Below, one piece after another: positions 1 to 11,014 of a stretch of DNA of 64,000 nucleotides. Every line of letters begins with the position of its first letter. Position 1 is the first letter of the stretch. The DNA lies in the NCBI GenBank assembly GCA_023634235.1, contig JAMKCF010000001.1:33537272-33601271 (forward strand). Reading direction: 5' to 3'. The stretch is from Pisaster brevispinus (lineage: Eukaryota > Echinodermata > Asteroidea > Forcipulatida > Asteriidae). The notes under the pieces are model-generated. The model saw nothing but the letters and a program-made list of their open reading frames with translations. It ran no database searches and was not told the origin of the DNA. The translations under genes and the position numbers were made by a program.

Positions 1-1060
1 ACATTTTGGTCCACACTGTGTTTACACGCTTACCGTAATTTTACGTGTAACTTGACTCCCAAATGGAGGCTACCCCAATGTACAGTTTAGTACCTCCCCT
101 TGGACCTCTCCCTATCTCTACACAAATGTTGATATAGAACAGTCTTCAAGAAACTTGTTGAAATAGAACTATTAGAATGCTGCGTTTGTAGGTACTTTAT
201 ACGCGTGTATCTGCTTTCATTCTGCTGCCATTTTAGCTGTTTGGCAAATTTCAGCTTTCTCATCGGTTCATCCGGTACATTTTGTCCTACAGGCATGTCA
301 CATGGTACTGAAACTAGCTGACATAGAGGGCGTGCACAGCAGACGCAGACGACAAATGAGATCAGCATTCTCCGTGCTCTATTTCAATGATATTTTCTTC
401 ATTTTATCTGCCCTCTCTGAACCCAGCTGTTCATCTTACCATCTCGGCAAAGGGGCCTTTTTTCTCACCCTGGCACTTCAACATCAATGTTGCCTAAAAT
501 ACATTATTTTTCCTGTAATCTAACCCTGAAAAAATAGGCCTCGCGAGGTGAACCGTTACCATGGCAACTGCTTCACTTATCATCTTTACTTATCGTCAAC
601 CGGCGTCCCGCACAAAGCCTGCTTTCAATTGATGATTACCGGTGTTTTAGACGGTGTGCCGTGGGGACTATGTTTTGCGTGGCCGATTGTGTTTGGAACA
701 TGCACAATTGTCGGCAGAAAAAGCCTACCCGCTTACAATTTTCGAGATTGAGATTTTGTTTAAGTGACTGAAACAAGGGACACTCTTGCCCCCTCGGTTT
801 CAATTAATTAGAGAGAATTTAAGCCTTCAAAATGTCGTGGAATACATACTGAATGTGCGATACCACCTTATGAATTAACATATCACATATGGTTCTCACT
901 TAGTGCACAGCCTAAATGATGGCTAAGACTGTTTGTCAGACATACGGCTCGCAAGATAATCAAGTTGACATCTTAAAACTGTTATTTAAATGATCTGTAA
1001 GTTTTAATGACCATTTAGAAGAATCTTACTCATATATTGATTTGTTTTGGTTTCGATTAA
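1..1060. other. non-coding stretch, no gene seen
   Basis: No open frame here looks like a protein family. The block around 540-760 is richer in G+C than its flanks and carries the X-box listed separately, so it could be a small regulatory island. The rest is AT-rich sequence in which I see no repeat shared with the rest of the window. Confidence 0.6.
555..568. promoter_or_regulatory. RFX X-box palindrome
   Basis: The 14-mer GTTACCATGGCAAC is a perfect inverted repeat of two RFX half-sites (GTTACC and GGCAAC) separated by AT. RFX factors bind such X-boxes, often upstream of ciliary genes. No transcript start or ciliary gene is visible beside it, so function is inferred from the motif alone. 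A perfect 14-bp match is expected only rarely by chance. Confidence 0.45.
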
Positions 1061-1430
1061 TTTTGTTGAGACTGCCTTTGTTTCTGTCTTTACTTGTTAA
1101 AAAAAATTTAAAAACGTTTTTACTTCTTTTTGGCATTTTCTGATGATTGTTTAGTGTTTTAGTGCAATTTTTATTGCTTTCTTTTCTTTGTGGTGTTGTG
1201 ACTTTTGGATTGTTTTTCGTTTAATGACATCTGGAAAACAACTAGACAGTAATTTAGTTTACTTTTTGTAATCCTTCAATTGTGCCATTGTCCTGTCTTT
1301 GGAATGAGTTCTGTAATCTGCTCTTTATGTTTTTATATTTCTTGCCTTTTGTATTTGTATGTATATTTTTGTAATGTAATTGCAATGTTTTTACCTGTGA
1401 AAAGAATTGAAATGAATTGATTAATGGTGA
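1060..1430 (+). repeat. LINE-like 3' tail remnant
   Basis: A T-rich block of short phrases typical of non-LTR retrotransposon 3' ends. It finishes near 1400-1425 with GTGAAAAGAATTGAAATGAA, which resembles a short simple-repeat tail. No reverse transcriptase frame is present, so this would be a 5'-truncated copy. The family assignment is by style only and is uncertain. Confidence 0.35.
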
Positions 1431-1559
1431 CATTTTTGCATTATTTGTTCCCTAAAACAGGAGTAGTGTTTAACTGTGTTGCAAAACAAGTCCTTGTTTT
1501 ACTGTTTTACCTTATATTTGTAGGCCTGTACTTAAAAATGTGCTTCTTTTTTCAGGGGT

Positions 1560-1598
1560 TGAGGGGTTGAGGGGGGAGGGGGGAGGGGGGAGGGAGTT
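1560..1598 (+). repeat. G-rich tract, G-quadruplex capable
   Basis: Repeated GGGGGGAG units give five or more runs of at least four G separated by one or two bases. This satisfies the usual G3+N1-7 quadruplex pattern on the plus strand. An open frame running through it (1540-1734) is compositionally driven and is not called as a gene. Confidence 0.7.
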
Positions 1599-2296
1599 GC
1601 AGATGTGGGAGGACAACAACATTTCCAACTGCCATAGCATCATCTACAAAGAGACAGCAGATCAGAATGCCCAGATGACAAAAACGCACCCCGGCCATAA
1701 TTTCATCATTCACGTAATTCCAAAAAGCACTTAATCGATCAGCGGACACGCCAATGCCCCCCAGTAAATAGACATTATTAACTATTGAAGTGATTCAACC
1801 AGCCAAGAGAAAAAAACACACCATTTTCTATTTCAATGGAATTTTTTTTTCTTTCTTCTTCTTCTTCGTCTCTTTAGCGAAAGAGGTTTTCATCGTTTTG
1901 TATTGATTATTATGGGATGTATTAAGTGGAGCACATGTGTCCCGGAGGCAACACTGGTGTCCGGCCGTTATATTGTTGGCCGGAATACAGGGTCATTGGT
2001 ACCCACCATCGTGTTTTTAAAACTCTGTAATCGTGGTGTATATAATAATAGAAGACATATTGTGCCTCAAGGGGCAGAATCTTTGAGCTTTACCCGGAGT
2101 GGATTAATTGCGGTGGTCTTTATTGAGGCCTACCATAGGTTGACCTCAAAGTGACCTCAGTACAGAGTTTCATGCAGTAAAATTCTGTAATTATTGAATA
2201 ATTTGGAGGTAACTTTATTTCACTTGCATGACTGAATATATCAGGTAATAGTAACAATATATCTGGGTAAAACTCTACAATTTCGAATCAAGTTCA
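1599..2296. other. non-coding stretch, no gene seen
   Basis: Mixed AT-rich sequence with an imperfect TTCTTC run near 1853-1868. No repeat copy, RNA gene or convincing exon is visible. Confidence 0.5.
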
Positions 2297-2360
2297 CTCT
2301 AATCAAGTGAAACTAGTGGCAACTGCAGATGATTTTGTCCGTAGTTTCAATCGATTAGAG
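2297..2360. repeat. imperfect inverted repeat, 19-bp arms
   Basis: The left arm 2297-2315 (CTCTAATC..GAAACTA) and right arm 2342-2360 (TAGTTTCA..GATTAGAG) are reverse complements with about three mismatches and a 26-nt spacer. A further copy of the motif (GATTAGAGTGAAA) follows at 2375-2387. It could be a decayed MITE or a structured RNA; nothing distinguishes these. Confidence 0.5.
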
Positions 2361-4234
2361 CAAAGAGAAAGGACAGATTAGAGTGAAATTCAGTCTAAAA
2401 CTTTAAGACAGTAAATGACATAACTTTTACTGAAGCTTTTATCCAATGAGAGTATTTACTGAAAAACTGGACTAAAACAGTTTAGTCTAACATATTAAAA
2501 AAAGGAACTAAAATTACGTGAGGTCCAAAAAGAAACCTGTTTTTTAATGATTTTAGTAAATAATTCTCTGGAAAAAATAAACTTATTCTTACAAGGATAG
2601 AAAAAAGATGGTTTTAGAAAAGTTACAGAAAATTATGCCCCCAAATTTGCATTAAAGGTCGTGTTTCTTTCATTAGATAGGTTTACATAACAGATGTGAA
2701 GTTCAGACATAATGAGTGTACCAGACAAGCAAACTGGTCCCCAACCAACGTAGAAAAAAAATATCTCTCTCTGGAAAATACATTGTGTCAAGTACTTTCT
2801 AATATGTTTCCATCAGAGTTCAGCGCAGTATAATATTACACATAACTACAGTCATAATTACCCAGCTATTATCAGTAAAATAGATTTACTGGGTCTAGGA
2901 TTACAGCCTAGAGCGGTCGCCAGACTAAACACATAACAAACGCAGACCTGTTTCTGATTTATTTTTTTTTTTTTTTTTCCCTCTCTCCCCTTCTCTTTTG
3001 AGTTCGGGCGGCATGCTCATTCTACATGACTTTTCCACATTTGACACCTGCGAGGCAAACGCAGAAATTATTTCTCCCACCCTGGGATAAAACAACCATA
3101 GAATTTTTGTAACACCTTCCCGTCAGACAATCCAGCCCCCCCCCAACCCATAGTGGCATGAATGCTTAACACTGCTTTTAAAAAACAACAACAATAATAT
3201 TTGTCTCTTCTTAAAATGTAATAATCTTGACAAAAGTATCACAGCTTACCCCCATTTAAAGGACTGAAAACTACAACTGATATGAATATTGCTCTATTTC
3301 TCTACCGCTTTTTTATTTAAGATGGAAAAAGAGGAGGGGAAAAAAATCGATCCCTAAAAAATGTCTCTACCATTCAGCCCATGCAGGTGCTGGCTACGTC
3401 ATAGGGCAGAACAAACACAGCCGACTGTCAACCACAAAAGACTACCCAAAGGCGCCCCCCGAATGACCAAATCACGATTTTTGTTCCTACTTCTTGTGGT
3501 CTAGAGCAAGCATCATCAGCTGAAGAGAGGTACCAAGAGAGTGTTGAATAGCCGTAAATAAGCAATTTTGGGGTTCAGCGGGCAGCCAACCAGGCATGTT
3601 TCGCGGGAGCGTGAGCCAGTCTTGTGTAGAACGCCGACTCTATTGTTAGGAGGTTACTAATCCACCCACTAGCGTCAAAGTTTCTTGCTGGCTACTTGAA
3701 TAGACCTAGTGGTAATCCCTTCACCCTGGCCGTCAACCGATTCCAACTATGGGTTCTTTCTCAGATCACACGGATTTTATGTATGCTATCATCTCGGGAA
3801 TCATGGTGCAAAAGTTAAAATGGCAGACAAGAAATCTACTATCAATGCACATTGCAGATTTGGCTTTACTGTGTAAAACGGCATCAAGAAAACTAACTTT
3901 TTGGACCACAAATTACACATATTTTTGGAGTCAAGGTACATCTTTTTGATATCATACAAGTGTTGTTGATACTGGAAGCTCCTATCTTTAACACTTAACA
4001 TAGTCTTGTTTTATGATATCAAAATAGAAGAATTCAAAATAGTTTTTATCAAAATAGTAGTAATCAAACCGCCAGGCAATAAGATCCTTGAGGATATCCA
4101 AGCCATTGGTTGGATCAAGGACAATGCCCGCTACTCACTCGTACTGGGTATTATAATATCGCCAATAGTTTTAAGTATACAAAAAATATTCCCTCTACTG
4201 GAAGAGGATCTGCACCTCCCATAAAGATTTAATG
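2361..4234. other. non-coding stretch with long pyrimidine tract
   Basis: This contains a T18/CT-rich tract at about 2957-2998 ending in a GAG that would pass as a weak splice acceptor, and short poly-C at 3136-3144. The 3280-3740 part is more G+C-rich and free of obvious repeats, so it could be conserved regulatory DNA. No gene is recognised. Confidence 0.45.
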
Positions 4235-4248
4235 TTTACCATGGCAAC
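4235..4248. promoter_or_regulatory. X-box-like RFX site
   Basis: TTTACCATGGCAAC differs by one base from the perfect X-box at 555. It has the same AT spacer and an intact right half-site GGCAAC. Listed only because a second near-match lies within 4 kb of the first; no target gene is visible. Confidence 0.25.
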
Positions 4249-5269
4249 AAGATCCCTAACCTTAGATCCGTGGTATAATCAAGGAGGTCAAGATTGACCC
4301 CTTCCTCCGTAGTATAATGGCCTGGTTAATATTTCAATCTCGAGTTGAAAATACTTGATAGTTTCAGAGTCACTGACCAAAAAAACTTCTAAGTGCTACT
4401 GCATAAATAAAACTGCATATTTGGCCGACTTACCCGGAATAAAAAAACATGCGTCAGTTTAAAAGAATACATCTGCTATGATATATATGCAATTCATCTG
4501 CTGGCCATCAGAGCATACTGATCAAAATGATGTTTAAGTTGTGATAAAAACATAATTTGATACAGAACATATTGTGTAAATATGGCCAGACATTGAGCTA
4601 ATTGGAAAGAACTGCTCAGATAGATATATTTATACATTGCATGAAAGAAGGGTGGTATAAAATATATATTGATGTTTTGGGTATTTTTATAAGTTGTTTT
4701 GTTTGTTTTTTTGTTTTTTTCAAAAATAGTCTTTTACAACATGATACCAGAGCTGTCAACATTTGCATCTTGCACTCAGAGAGACTTTGCATAACAATCA
4801 GGGAGATATTTAGAGTTACATTCAACATAATAGAGACAAAGTTTCCATAATCGAGGAGATTTTCAAATTTGTTCATCAGAACATGGAAAGATTGGTTTTA
4901 CTTTCAGGTAACTTTTCTGCAGCATCAGGGAGAGTTGGTAGCTCTGTGATAATCCTATTTGCAACTATTATTCACAATGAGATATATTCACAAACAAAAA
5001 CAAGCATGGGCATCTGAGCCTTAAAACGACCAAAACAAATTTGTAGAACTGTGCGTATAAAAAGAACTGCATTCGCCCCAAACTGAGTACAATAAAGACT
5101 TTATCTTAATATACTCAATATACAAAAATGAGGCAGGCAGGAAATTAGTCCGGTCCCTTTTTCTTTCAAAATGGAAAATTCTTACTTTCATTGCCACTGT
5201 ATACTCAGGAAGCCAGACAAAGACAGCTCCTCTTTAAAAAAATCTTCAATTATAGTCCACTGCCTTGAT
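4249..5269. other. non-coding stretch with H2 fragment
   Basis: AT-rich sequence without a convincing exon. At 4505-4525 it holds a hairpin ATCAG/CTGAT with loop AGCATA followed by CAAAATG. This is a decayed copy of the H2 motif seen intact at 40938-40970. T-runs at 4704-4722 are low complexity. Confidence 0.4.
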
Positions 5270-5620
5270 TATTAATTCCTTCTCCCATAAAATAGTGACT
5301 TGGAGTAGAGATGTGATCAAGCCTGCAGCTGGATTAATCCTCGCTGCACGACGCGTCAAAAGATGCTGAAATAAAACTGCCCGGAGCTAACGGCGATTTG
5401 TCCGCTATTAAAACCACCTGACTCATTGTATTAAGACCCATAGAGAGGTGGACTTGATTATCGTCTAAGTGAACAAAGTAAACCCAAGTTGAAGGATTCT
5501 AAAGAGCCGGGGACATCTCGGACGGTGATTCAATTTATCAAGAAATTACCTCATTTATACTTACAATCCAGCGGGGGATGATTTGGTGTCAGAAATCCGC
5601 CAGAGGAAACAGAGGAATTG
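5270..5620. promoter_or_regulatory. candidate cis-regulatory module
   Basis: A repeat-free, comparatively G+C-rich block with clustered motif matches. GGATTAATCC at 5331-5340 is a perfect palindrome of two K50-type homeodomain sites (TAATCC, as bound by Otx or Goosecoid). AACCACCTG near 5411-5419 overlaps a Runx-like site and an E-box. CTTGATTATC lies near 5453-5462. No promoter or exon adjoins it. Motif clustering suggests an enhancer, but single motifs occur by chance and conservation has not been tested. Confidence 0.3.
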
Positions 5621-5819
5621 TGAGAATAAGATTAATTTCAATTCAAAACGATGATTTTCTTAACAACAGTCATTGAAAGTAATAGGCTCCATGTATTTCA
5701 CCTGTTATGCTGATTTGTTTTGTACGGAGTGAGATTGAGGAGTGATTCATATTTAGCATAACCATCAAAAACAATGAAACACTTTGATTTACCAAGATGT
5801 GAATAAATTGTAACAATTT

Positions 5820-5985
5820 TAGGTTGAACAAAGAAAAATTAACTAGAGCGGGACTTGAACCTGCAACCTCCGGATTAACGTGCCGGTGCTCTACCAACTG
5901 AGCTACCTAGTCCTATGTTGGCGGTCTCCCTATTAGTCAATATCTTTGTTCAGGGTGCCAGTCAGAAGCCATGCAACCTTTAACT
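5820..5985 (-). mobile_element. tRNA-headed SINE, copy 1
   Basis: Read on the minus strand, 5914-5842 folds as a tRNA-like head. It has an A box TAGCTCAGTTGG (complement of 5894-5905), an anticodon-arm-like 17-mer with loop ACGTTAA (Asn-like GTT, but C instead of U33), and a B box GGTTCAAGTCCCGC (complement of 5848-5861). Flanking sequence on both sides is shared with 32137-32265, so the unit is a dispersed SINE and not a functional tRNA gene. The U33 change and the mismatch next to the anticodon loop argue against a working tRNA. Transcription would be by RNA polymerase III from the internal boxes. Confidence 0.75.
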
Positions 5986-6062
5986 GCCGCGTAGCCAGGG
6001 ATCACACCCAAGTTTCAATACAACCTGGGAAGCGGCAGCAGAGGAATGCCCTTTGTAAGGTT

Positions 6063-6180
6063 GTGTCTGAATTAGTGGCTACAGCTGCGACTGTGGCTGT
6101 GGCTGCTAAGGGCAGCCTATGCTTTAACACATTGTGACTTGGTGATCCAGCTGTAGCCAGAGTGGTAGCCGCCAATTCAG
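6063..6180. mobile_element. foldback element FB1, copy 1
   Basis: It begins GTGTCTGAATTAGTGGCTAC and ends GTAGCCGCCAATTCAG, which are roughly inverted copies of one another. The interior is built from GGCTAC/GGCTGTGGCT steps. The same architecture recurs at 56525-56660, so this is a dispersed hairpin element with no coding capacity, here with an internal deletion or divergence. Confidence 0.6.
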
Positions 6181-6239
6181 TCCTAACTTCACTACACAGT
6201 GTTTAGGTAGAATACTTGCAGGGTTTGGCTTTACCTTTT

Positions 6240-6375
6240 TCATCAACTAGCCAGCGAGACCAGTTAGCTTGTCATTTCATATTTAAAAGGGATGCTTTCC
6301 AAAACTCATTTGGCTAGCTGGGCCACTTTTGTCTGGTCCTCAGCAGTTTTTTCGAGCCATTTGGCCAGGGGCCCT
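6240..6375 (-). repeat. R1 dispersed repeat, partial
   Basis: It contains ACTAGCCAGCGAGACCAGTT and GGCTAGCTGGGCCACTTTTG, which match the R1 copies at 43391-43664 and 48100-48303. Orientation follows the 48100 copy. No coding capacity and no known family recognised. Confidence 0.5.
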
Positions 6376-6384
6376 GTTAAGGGA

Positions 6385-6520
6385 CAGACGGCCATCTTGA
6401 TTTTCTCCCATTCATACAATGTAACCAAACCGAGGCTGGAAGGAGAAATAGTCTGGTTCCTTTTTTTGTGCATTGAATATTAGCATCCATTAGTGTTACT
6501 GGATACAAGGAACATGACCA
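6385..6520 (+). repeat. T1 repeat, single unit
   Basis: Shares GGCCATCTT, then an AATGTAACCAA..GAGGCTGGAAGG block, then AGTCTGGTTCCTTTT with 12545-12625, where the same unit starts a tandem array. The region here has just one unit, so it is a dispersed form of the array's founding sequence. Confidence 0.6.
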
Positions 6521-6718
6521 AGATGGTGGCAGCGTGATACAAGTCTGTAATGCCGATTGAGGCCATGGTTGAGAGAACCACTGTGCATTAGGGTATAGTG
6601 TCTCGCAAGAGGGCGTGATCTCTCGAACAGGAGAACCTTCACTTGGATGAGACTCCGTCCTCCGATGCAGAGGCAAAGATGTTTGTAAGACAAAGCAGTA
6701 CTGCAGAGGACTCGGAGA

Positions 6719-7050
6719 GAGACATTACTTTGCCGGAGGGGGTACAAATGAAAGCCATTCCTTCGCCAAAGGGAGTATCAATGAAAAACATTACTACCCC
6801 ACAGGACACATCGATGCTTTTCCACTGAGAGATTAAACGCATGACATTACTTTGCCACAGGGGATTTCAATGCAAGATATTACTTTGCCACAGGGAGAAT
6901 CAATGTAACATACAACTTTGTCATCAAGGTGATCGGGGCCATTCTCTTGCCATGGGGTGACCGAATCAATATATTGCCATTGGGATGATACATACACTGA
7001 ACCATCATTGCCAAAAGGTCTGTCAGGGGACATTACATTACCAGGGGGTG
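6719..7050 (+). repeat. 33-bp minisatellite, decaying to the right
   Basis: Unit resembles GACATTACTTTGCCACAGGG followed by about 13 nt ending ATCAATG. Clear starts lie near 6720, 6788, 6842 and 6876, with degenerate units out to 7028-7050. Read in frame, units give an ITLPxGVSM-like 11-residue motif in an open segment up to a stop at 6826-6828, after which the frame shifts. I do not call a gene: the frame is broken and no splice signals bracket it. Confidence 0.65.
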
Positions 7051-7084
7051 ATTCAAGCCACTGAAATTGAAATGGGTTATAATT

Positions 7085-7270
7085 TCGTCTTACATTTTAC
7101 ACCTTCAACAACACCCCCCCTTAAAAATACCATTTATTTTATTTGTTTATTTTCAGCAGTCTTTATCGAGCGTAACCAACCCAACATAATTAACAGTTTG
7201 AGGCCTGCATCACAAAAAAAACATCACAACAGATAAAAGCAACTACAGAACTATAAATTTAAATACAGAA
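7085..7270 (-). repeat. LINE-like 3' tail remnant (minus)
   Basis: TTTATTTTATTTGTTTATTT at 7134-7153 followed by A-rich phrases reads, on the minus strand, like the 3' UTR and AAATAAA-type tail of a truncated non-LTR element. No coding part survives. Similar blocks occur at 15815-16080 and 20425-20690. Confidence 0.35.
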
Positions 7271-7740
7271 AATAATATCAGAGTTAAAGAAAAAATACTA
7301 AATTAAAAACCAAGACGAGTATGACACAGAATCTAAGCAAAGTAACTCAGGCATCTCTTGAACTTGACCTTATTGAAGATTTGGTCCAATTCAGACAACT
7401 TACTCGCAAGAAAAGTATATTCCTTTGCTATGCCCAATTGAAGATTCAACCAAATGGAGAGAATTTATTCAGTTTGCATGAAAGACACTGCCCAAGGAGA
7501 AGTTCTCTGGCTAGACTGAGATGATTTATAGATTCCCAAATGGGTCATAAATCTCACTCTGGCTCCAGATAAAGGAACCCCTCACTCCAATGAGGGGTGT
7601 TTATCGTTCTTCAATCAGACAGATTGGAAATTCAGTCTGCTTTGTTGGGGTCAACAAATGACCTCAGACGACCTCATGGAATGGGCTACCCTGGTAGTTT
7701 GACTACCTGTGCTCAATAGTCCAAGGACCAATTCATTTCT
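7271..7740. other. non-coding stretch, no gene seen
   Basis: No repeat or exon is recognised. A short inverted repeat (CCCCTCACTC..GAGGGGT) occurs near 7579-7599. Confidence 0.45.
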
Positions 7741-7918
7741 GAGACCAAATTCACCGAGATGCTTACAAAACAGTAGCTAAGACCAACAAAATCATGCTTA
7801 CCAGATCAAGGTTACCATACAAAATACCATGTCACATGTACCTTTTGTGACTGGTCCTGCTCATTTTCGCTTAGCAGCAATATTTTCTGCTTAAGGAGCT
7901 CTATGAAATTGAGCCCAG
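7741..7918 (+). mobile_element. MITE M1, full-length copy
   Basis: The left end (GACCAAATTCACCGAGATGC) and right end (GAGCTCTATGAAATTGAGCC) are inverted relatives of the family termini GGGCCCAATTTCATAGAGCT. The interior has the family markers GGTTACCATAC, ACCATGTCACATGTACC and TGTGACTGGTCCTGCTCA. At about 178 bp it has no coding capacity and would need a transposase in trans. Twelve full or partial copies occur in this window. Confidence 0.8.
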
Positions 7919-9983
7919 GTCCCTTGAGTGTAAGACCTGTAACCAAGTTTTTTTGGCATAACTAGGAAGAAAATACAGTCCCGTACGCATCAAGCATAAA
8001 CTTTCACTCCCATTGCACTTGCATTTTGTATAGACGATGTAACCTGTGACATCACATGTTTACAAAAGAGCCATTGAGCCAGGACTTCCTGCAGGCACAA
8101 TTTGTAAACAACTCAATGGAAGAGAACATCCAATCTAACATTTTATGGAAATTGCATCCTATTTGTAACTTTTGATATGAAGAAAAGGAGCAAATCTCAA
8201 AACTTGTTCGGCTGTTTATTTCTAAAAACTCTTGATTCTATGTTTTCATTCTGATAAGTGGTTTTTTGATGATCTTTAGTGTTTTTGTGGAGGTTTTTTT
8301 GGGGGTATGACTTTGCCCTTTCCAGCCATACCCTTCTTGGGTTTTTGGTTCTACTGTTGTTTGATATTTTCTTGCTTTTCTGGAGTTTGTGAGACATCGA
8401 TTTTACAGTTAAATATTTAACTGTAATGCTCTCCTGGAATCCCACTGTTTTCATGGCAGTTTTAATGTTTGTACATGTGCTTGTCATTTTTTTGCCTTAA
8501 AAAAAATATATTTATTATGTCTAGCAGCCAATATCCAAGTTTGCATTCATTGAAAAAGTTGAAATTCCCCCAAAAATCTCATTACATTCCTTCAAATCCA
8601 TGGGAGCAAAGTTCCATTTTCCTTCATCCACTCAAAAGAACTGACTACCATCAACTACGAGTCTCTATCCAAAGAACCAAAACATCTCCGTTATCCGCTA
8701 ACAAGTGCACCATAACCCCACGGGTCATATCAGTTCATTACGATTCGCATACCCACTCTCCATCCCAAGAATGGGCGAGTGATTTGTAGCCCTCAAAAAA
8801 AAATATCAAAAGAAACTTGCGATAAATTGGCACAAAATTTATGATGTCGGGACCTACATGTAATTGTAAATTGAGCGAGTTAAGACAATTTGAGACGAAA
8901 CACCCCTGTGAGTAAAAGGACAGAGCTAGAGGCGTGCTTGTGAGAGATGGGAACCATTTTGGAAATCTGGGAGGCTTGATTTGTAACGAGGGTGAGGAGT
9001 TACACCTGGTGATCCATCGGTCGACTGTTACAGAAATCGTTCCCTTTGGAGGCAGAGAAATAGCCACCCAGTGGTCATAACACCATGGGACTTCCAATTA
9101 GGACCATTACACCTGTCTTCAATCATCATCATTTTAGACTGCGAGACTTGTCCACAAAGAAATAACAGTTCAAAGTTTAATATGGAACAATTAATTATCA
9201 ACATCATTGTTATTGGAAATTATACGCAATAACAGCGAGTTTTCTAGATAGTTTACCCACCAGGCAAAGTTCAAAATCATCGTTACAAACTTCGCGTCTT
9301 ACTCAAGTAGGATTTCACCATTTACAACAAATCCATTTCACACCACAAAGGAACAACTTTAAAACCACATACCAGACCAACATACACCTCACATTTCTAC
9401 ACCGAATTCAATAGAGCAAGTAAATGAAATTTTTTAGAGTCTCTGGGAAGGAAAAAAAACATCTGGAAAAAACATACACTTGGCCAGTTTCCAAGGTGTC
9501 CTTTGATAAGCCAACAAACCCTGATCCCAACCCTGTATAAAAAAATAACCTGTGAAAACCCAGCAAAGAAGTCCTTGCTTTAATTAACTCATTAGAGACC
9601 CTGAAACTCTTCAGACCAGCCACCTCCCCCCTCCACCACCCACAGAAAACCCCGCTTCTCAACACCTGGCCCTGGATAAATGTCCCCAAAATTGGACCAA
9701 AGGTGTACCCTCTTGACCAGTCTTGACCCTTTGACCAGCAGGGGGGAACCGGGTTGTCCGTCTGGCCCTAGGAGGTGAAGTGGCTCACTGCTACTAATTT
9801 GATTTTCTGAGCAGCTTTAAAATTCATTTGACAGTTTTTGGCGTTTTAAAAATTCAACAATCCTTGAAAATTTCTTGTCTTGCGGGAAAGAGGCTAAGGA
9901 TGAAACTATTGTCAACGTTGCACCATAATTATGGCCTACAGGCCTATAAATGTATTGTGTCTTTATTATCTTTACCACTAATG
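7919..9983. other. non-coding stretch, no gene seen
   Basis: At 8048-8063 it carries GACATCACATGTTTAC, which recurs at 18733-18748. The 8880-9120 block is repeat-free and G+C-richer, with two CACCTG E-boxes, and might be regulatory. Open frames on the minus strand at 8197-8487 (lysine/asparagine-rich) and 8738-9097 show no recognised domain or splice context and are not called. Confidence 0.45.
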
Positions 9984-10010
9984 AATATTATTATTATTAT
10001 TATTATTAGA
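9984..10010. repeat. (ATT)n microsatellite
   Basis: About eight ATT units in a row. Further ATT/TAA runs at 16287-16304 and 20436-20458 sit at LINE-like tails, so this may also mark an old retroelement end. Confidence 0.85.
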
Positions 10011-10964
10011 AAGTTTAATGCTAGTTTCTCAACAAAGCCTTGCGGCCAATTCAAACTGTATAGTTCATGTTTAGATTTTTCCCCCACTTTTCAGCATGCT
10101 TGTTATAAATGCTGTTTATTATTTTTATGTACGAAAATATGACGTGATGGTTTAAAAACAATTGTCTGGAAATCATAGAAAAGATCAATGTTTAAAAAGT
10201 TGATAAAGTTTAAAACACATCAGTAAAAGCTTGTTAAATGTTACATTTTATTCTGGTACTTTTAAATTAAGCATCCAGCTTTCAAATGAAGGGGGTGCCC
10301 CGTTTAGTTACACCACTGCTTGTTTAAACAAACTTCTATATGAAGAACTTTTTCCACTTTCTCTTGGTTTTTCTTTTCGTTTGTAACTCAGTGAAATCAG
10401 CCTCTTGATCTCAAGGTAGAGGTGTCAGCCAGACCATAGCCAGACCAGACTACACTCCCAGTCCCACTCCCCCACCTGGTCTTCTGAACAAATAGGGGAA
10501 GCCACCCCACACCAGCATGGGGTGTGCCTTGGATAAAGAATCTAGCTTAATTACAACCAGAACAGTTCTATCTCCCAGGAAGCTAGGTGGTACTTCAAAA
10601 ATGCAGGACATTTCTTGTCTTTATGCGGTTTGGGGACTGGGTTTTGGTGAAAAACAGTTTGTCCTTGTGACGTTCATACGAAGGGTTGTTGAGAATCACC
10701 ATGTGGGAACTCATTCATCTGAAGTTGTCATTTTGCTGGTACTTGTGTTTTTCACATGTTTAGCAAAAGGTTTTGTTTCTTCAACTGATAATTTATAAAT
10801 GAAGACCTTGTAACTTTGAAGGGCTGTTGGTGAAAACAACCACCTGGTCAATATTCTCTTCTAATTTATTGATTACAATTTACATCCACCAAGTCCAGCA
10901 CTTGATATCTCTTGGTTTTAACTAAGGACCTTATGCAGAAGCAATCATGAACTTTACAGGTCGG
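10011..10964. other. non-coding stretch, no gene seen
   Basis: No repeat copy is recognised. A 93-codon plus-strand frame at 10517-10798 has no domain I know and lacks convincing splice sites. Confidence 0.45.
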
Positions 10965-11014
10965 TGTAAGCGAGGAATTCTGTGGTATTAAGCCGTGCCA
11001 TGACATTGGGCCTA
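10965..11014 (+). mobile_element. MITE M2, 3' end fragment
   Basis: GTGTAAGCGAGGAATTCTGT followed by GCCATGACATTGGGCC matches the right end of the M2 element at 19871-20135 (GTAAGCGCAGAGTTCCGCAG, then CATGAAATTGGGCCC). Only about 50 bp is left. Confidence 0.6.

Noticed and set aside
1386..1450. Third minus-strand recursive splice site (CACAG|GTAAAA with about 60 nt AG-free)
   Set aside because: GTAAAA is a weak donor and the site lies inside a LINE-like tail, so the AG-poor stretch is explained by tail composition.
5842..5914. Functional tRNA-Asn gene on the minus strand
   Set aside because: C at position 33, a mismatch next to the anticodon loop, and a second copy with the same flanks show it is a SINE head.
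6719..7050. CRISPR-like array
   Set aside because: The 33-bp units are contiguous with no unique spacers, and the DNA is eukaryotic.
8197..8487. Lys/Asn-rich minus-strand frame resembling a basic transposon protein
   Set aside because: Composition simply reflects AT-rich DNA; no conserved motif could be seen.
8738..9097. 119-codon minus-strand frame
   Set aside because: No recognised family and no flanking splice signals; more likely a repeat-free regulatory block.
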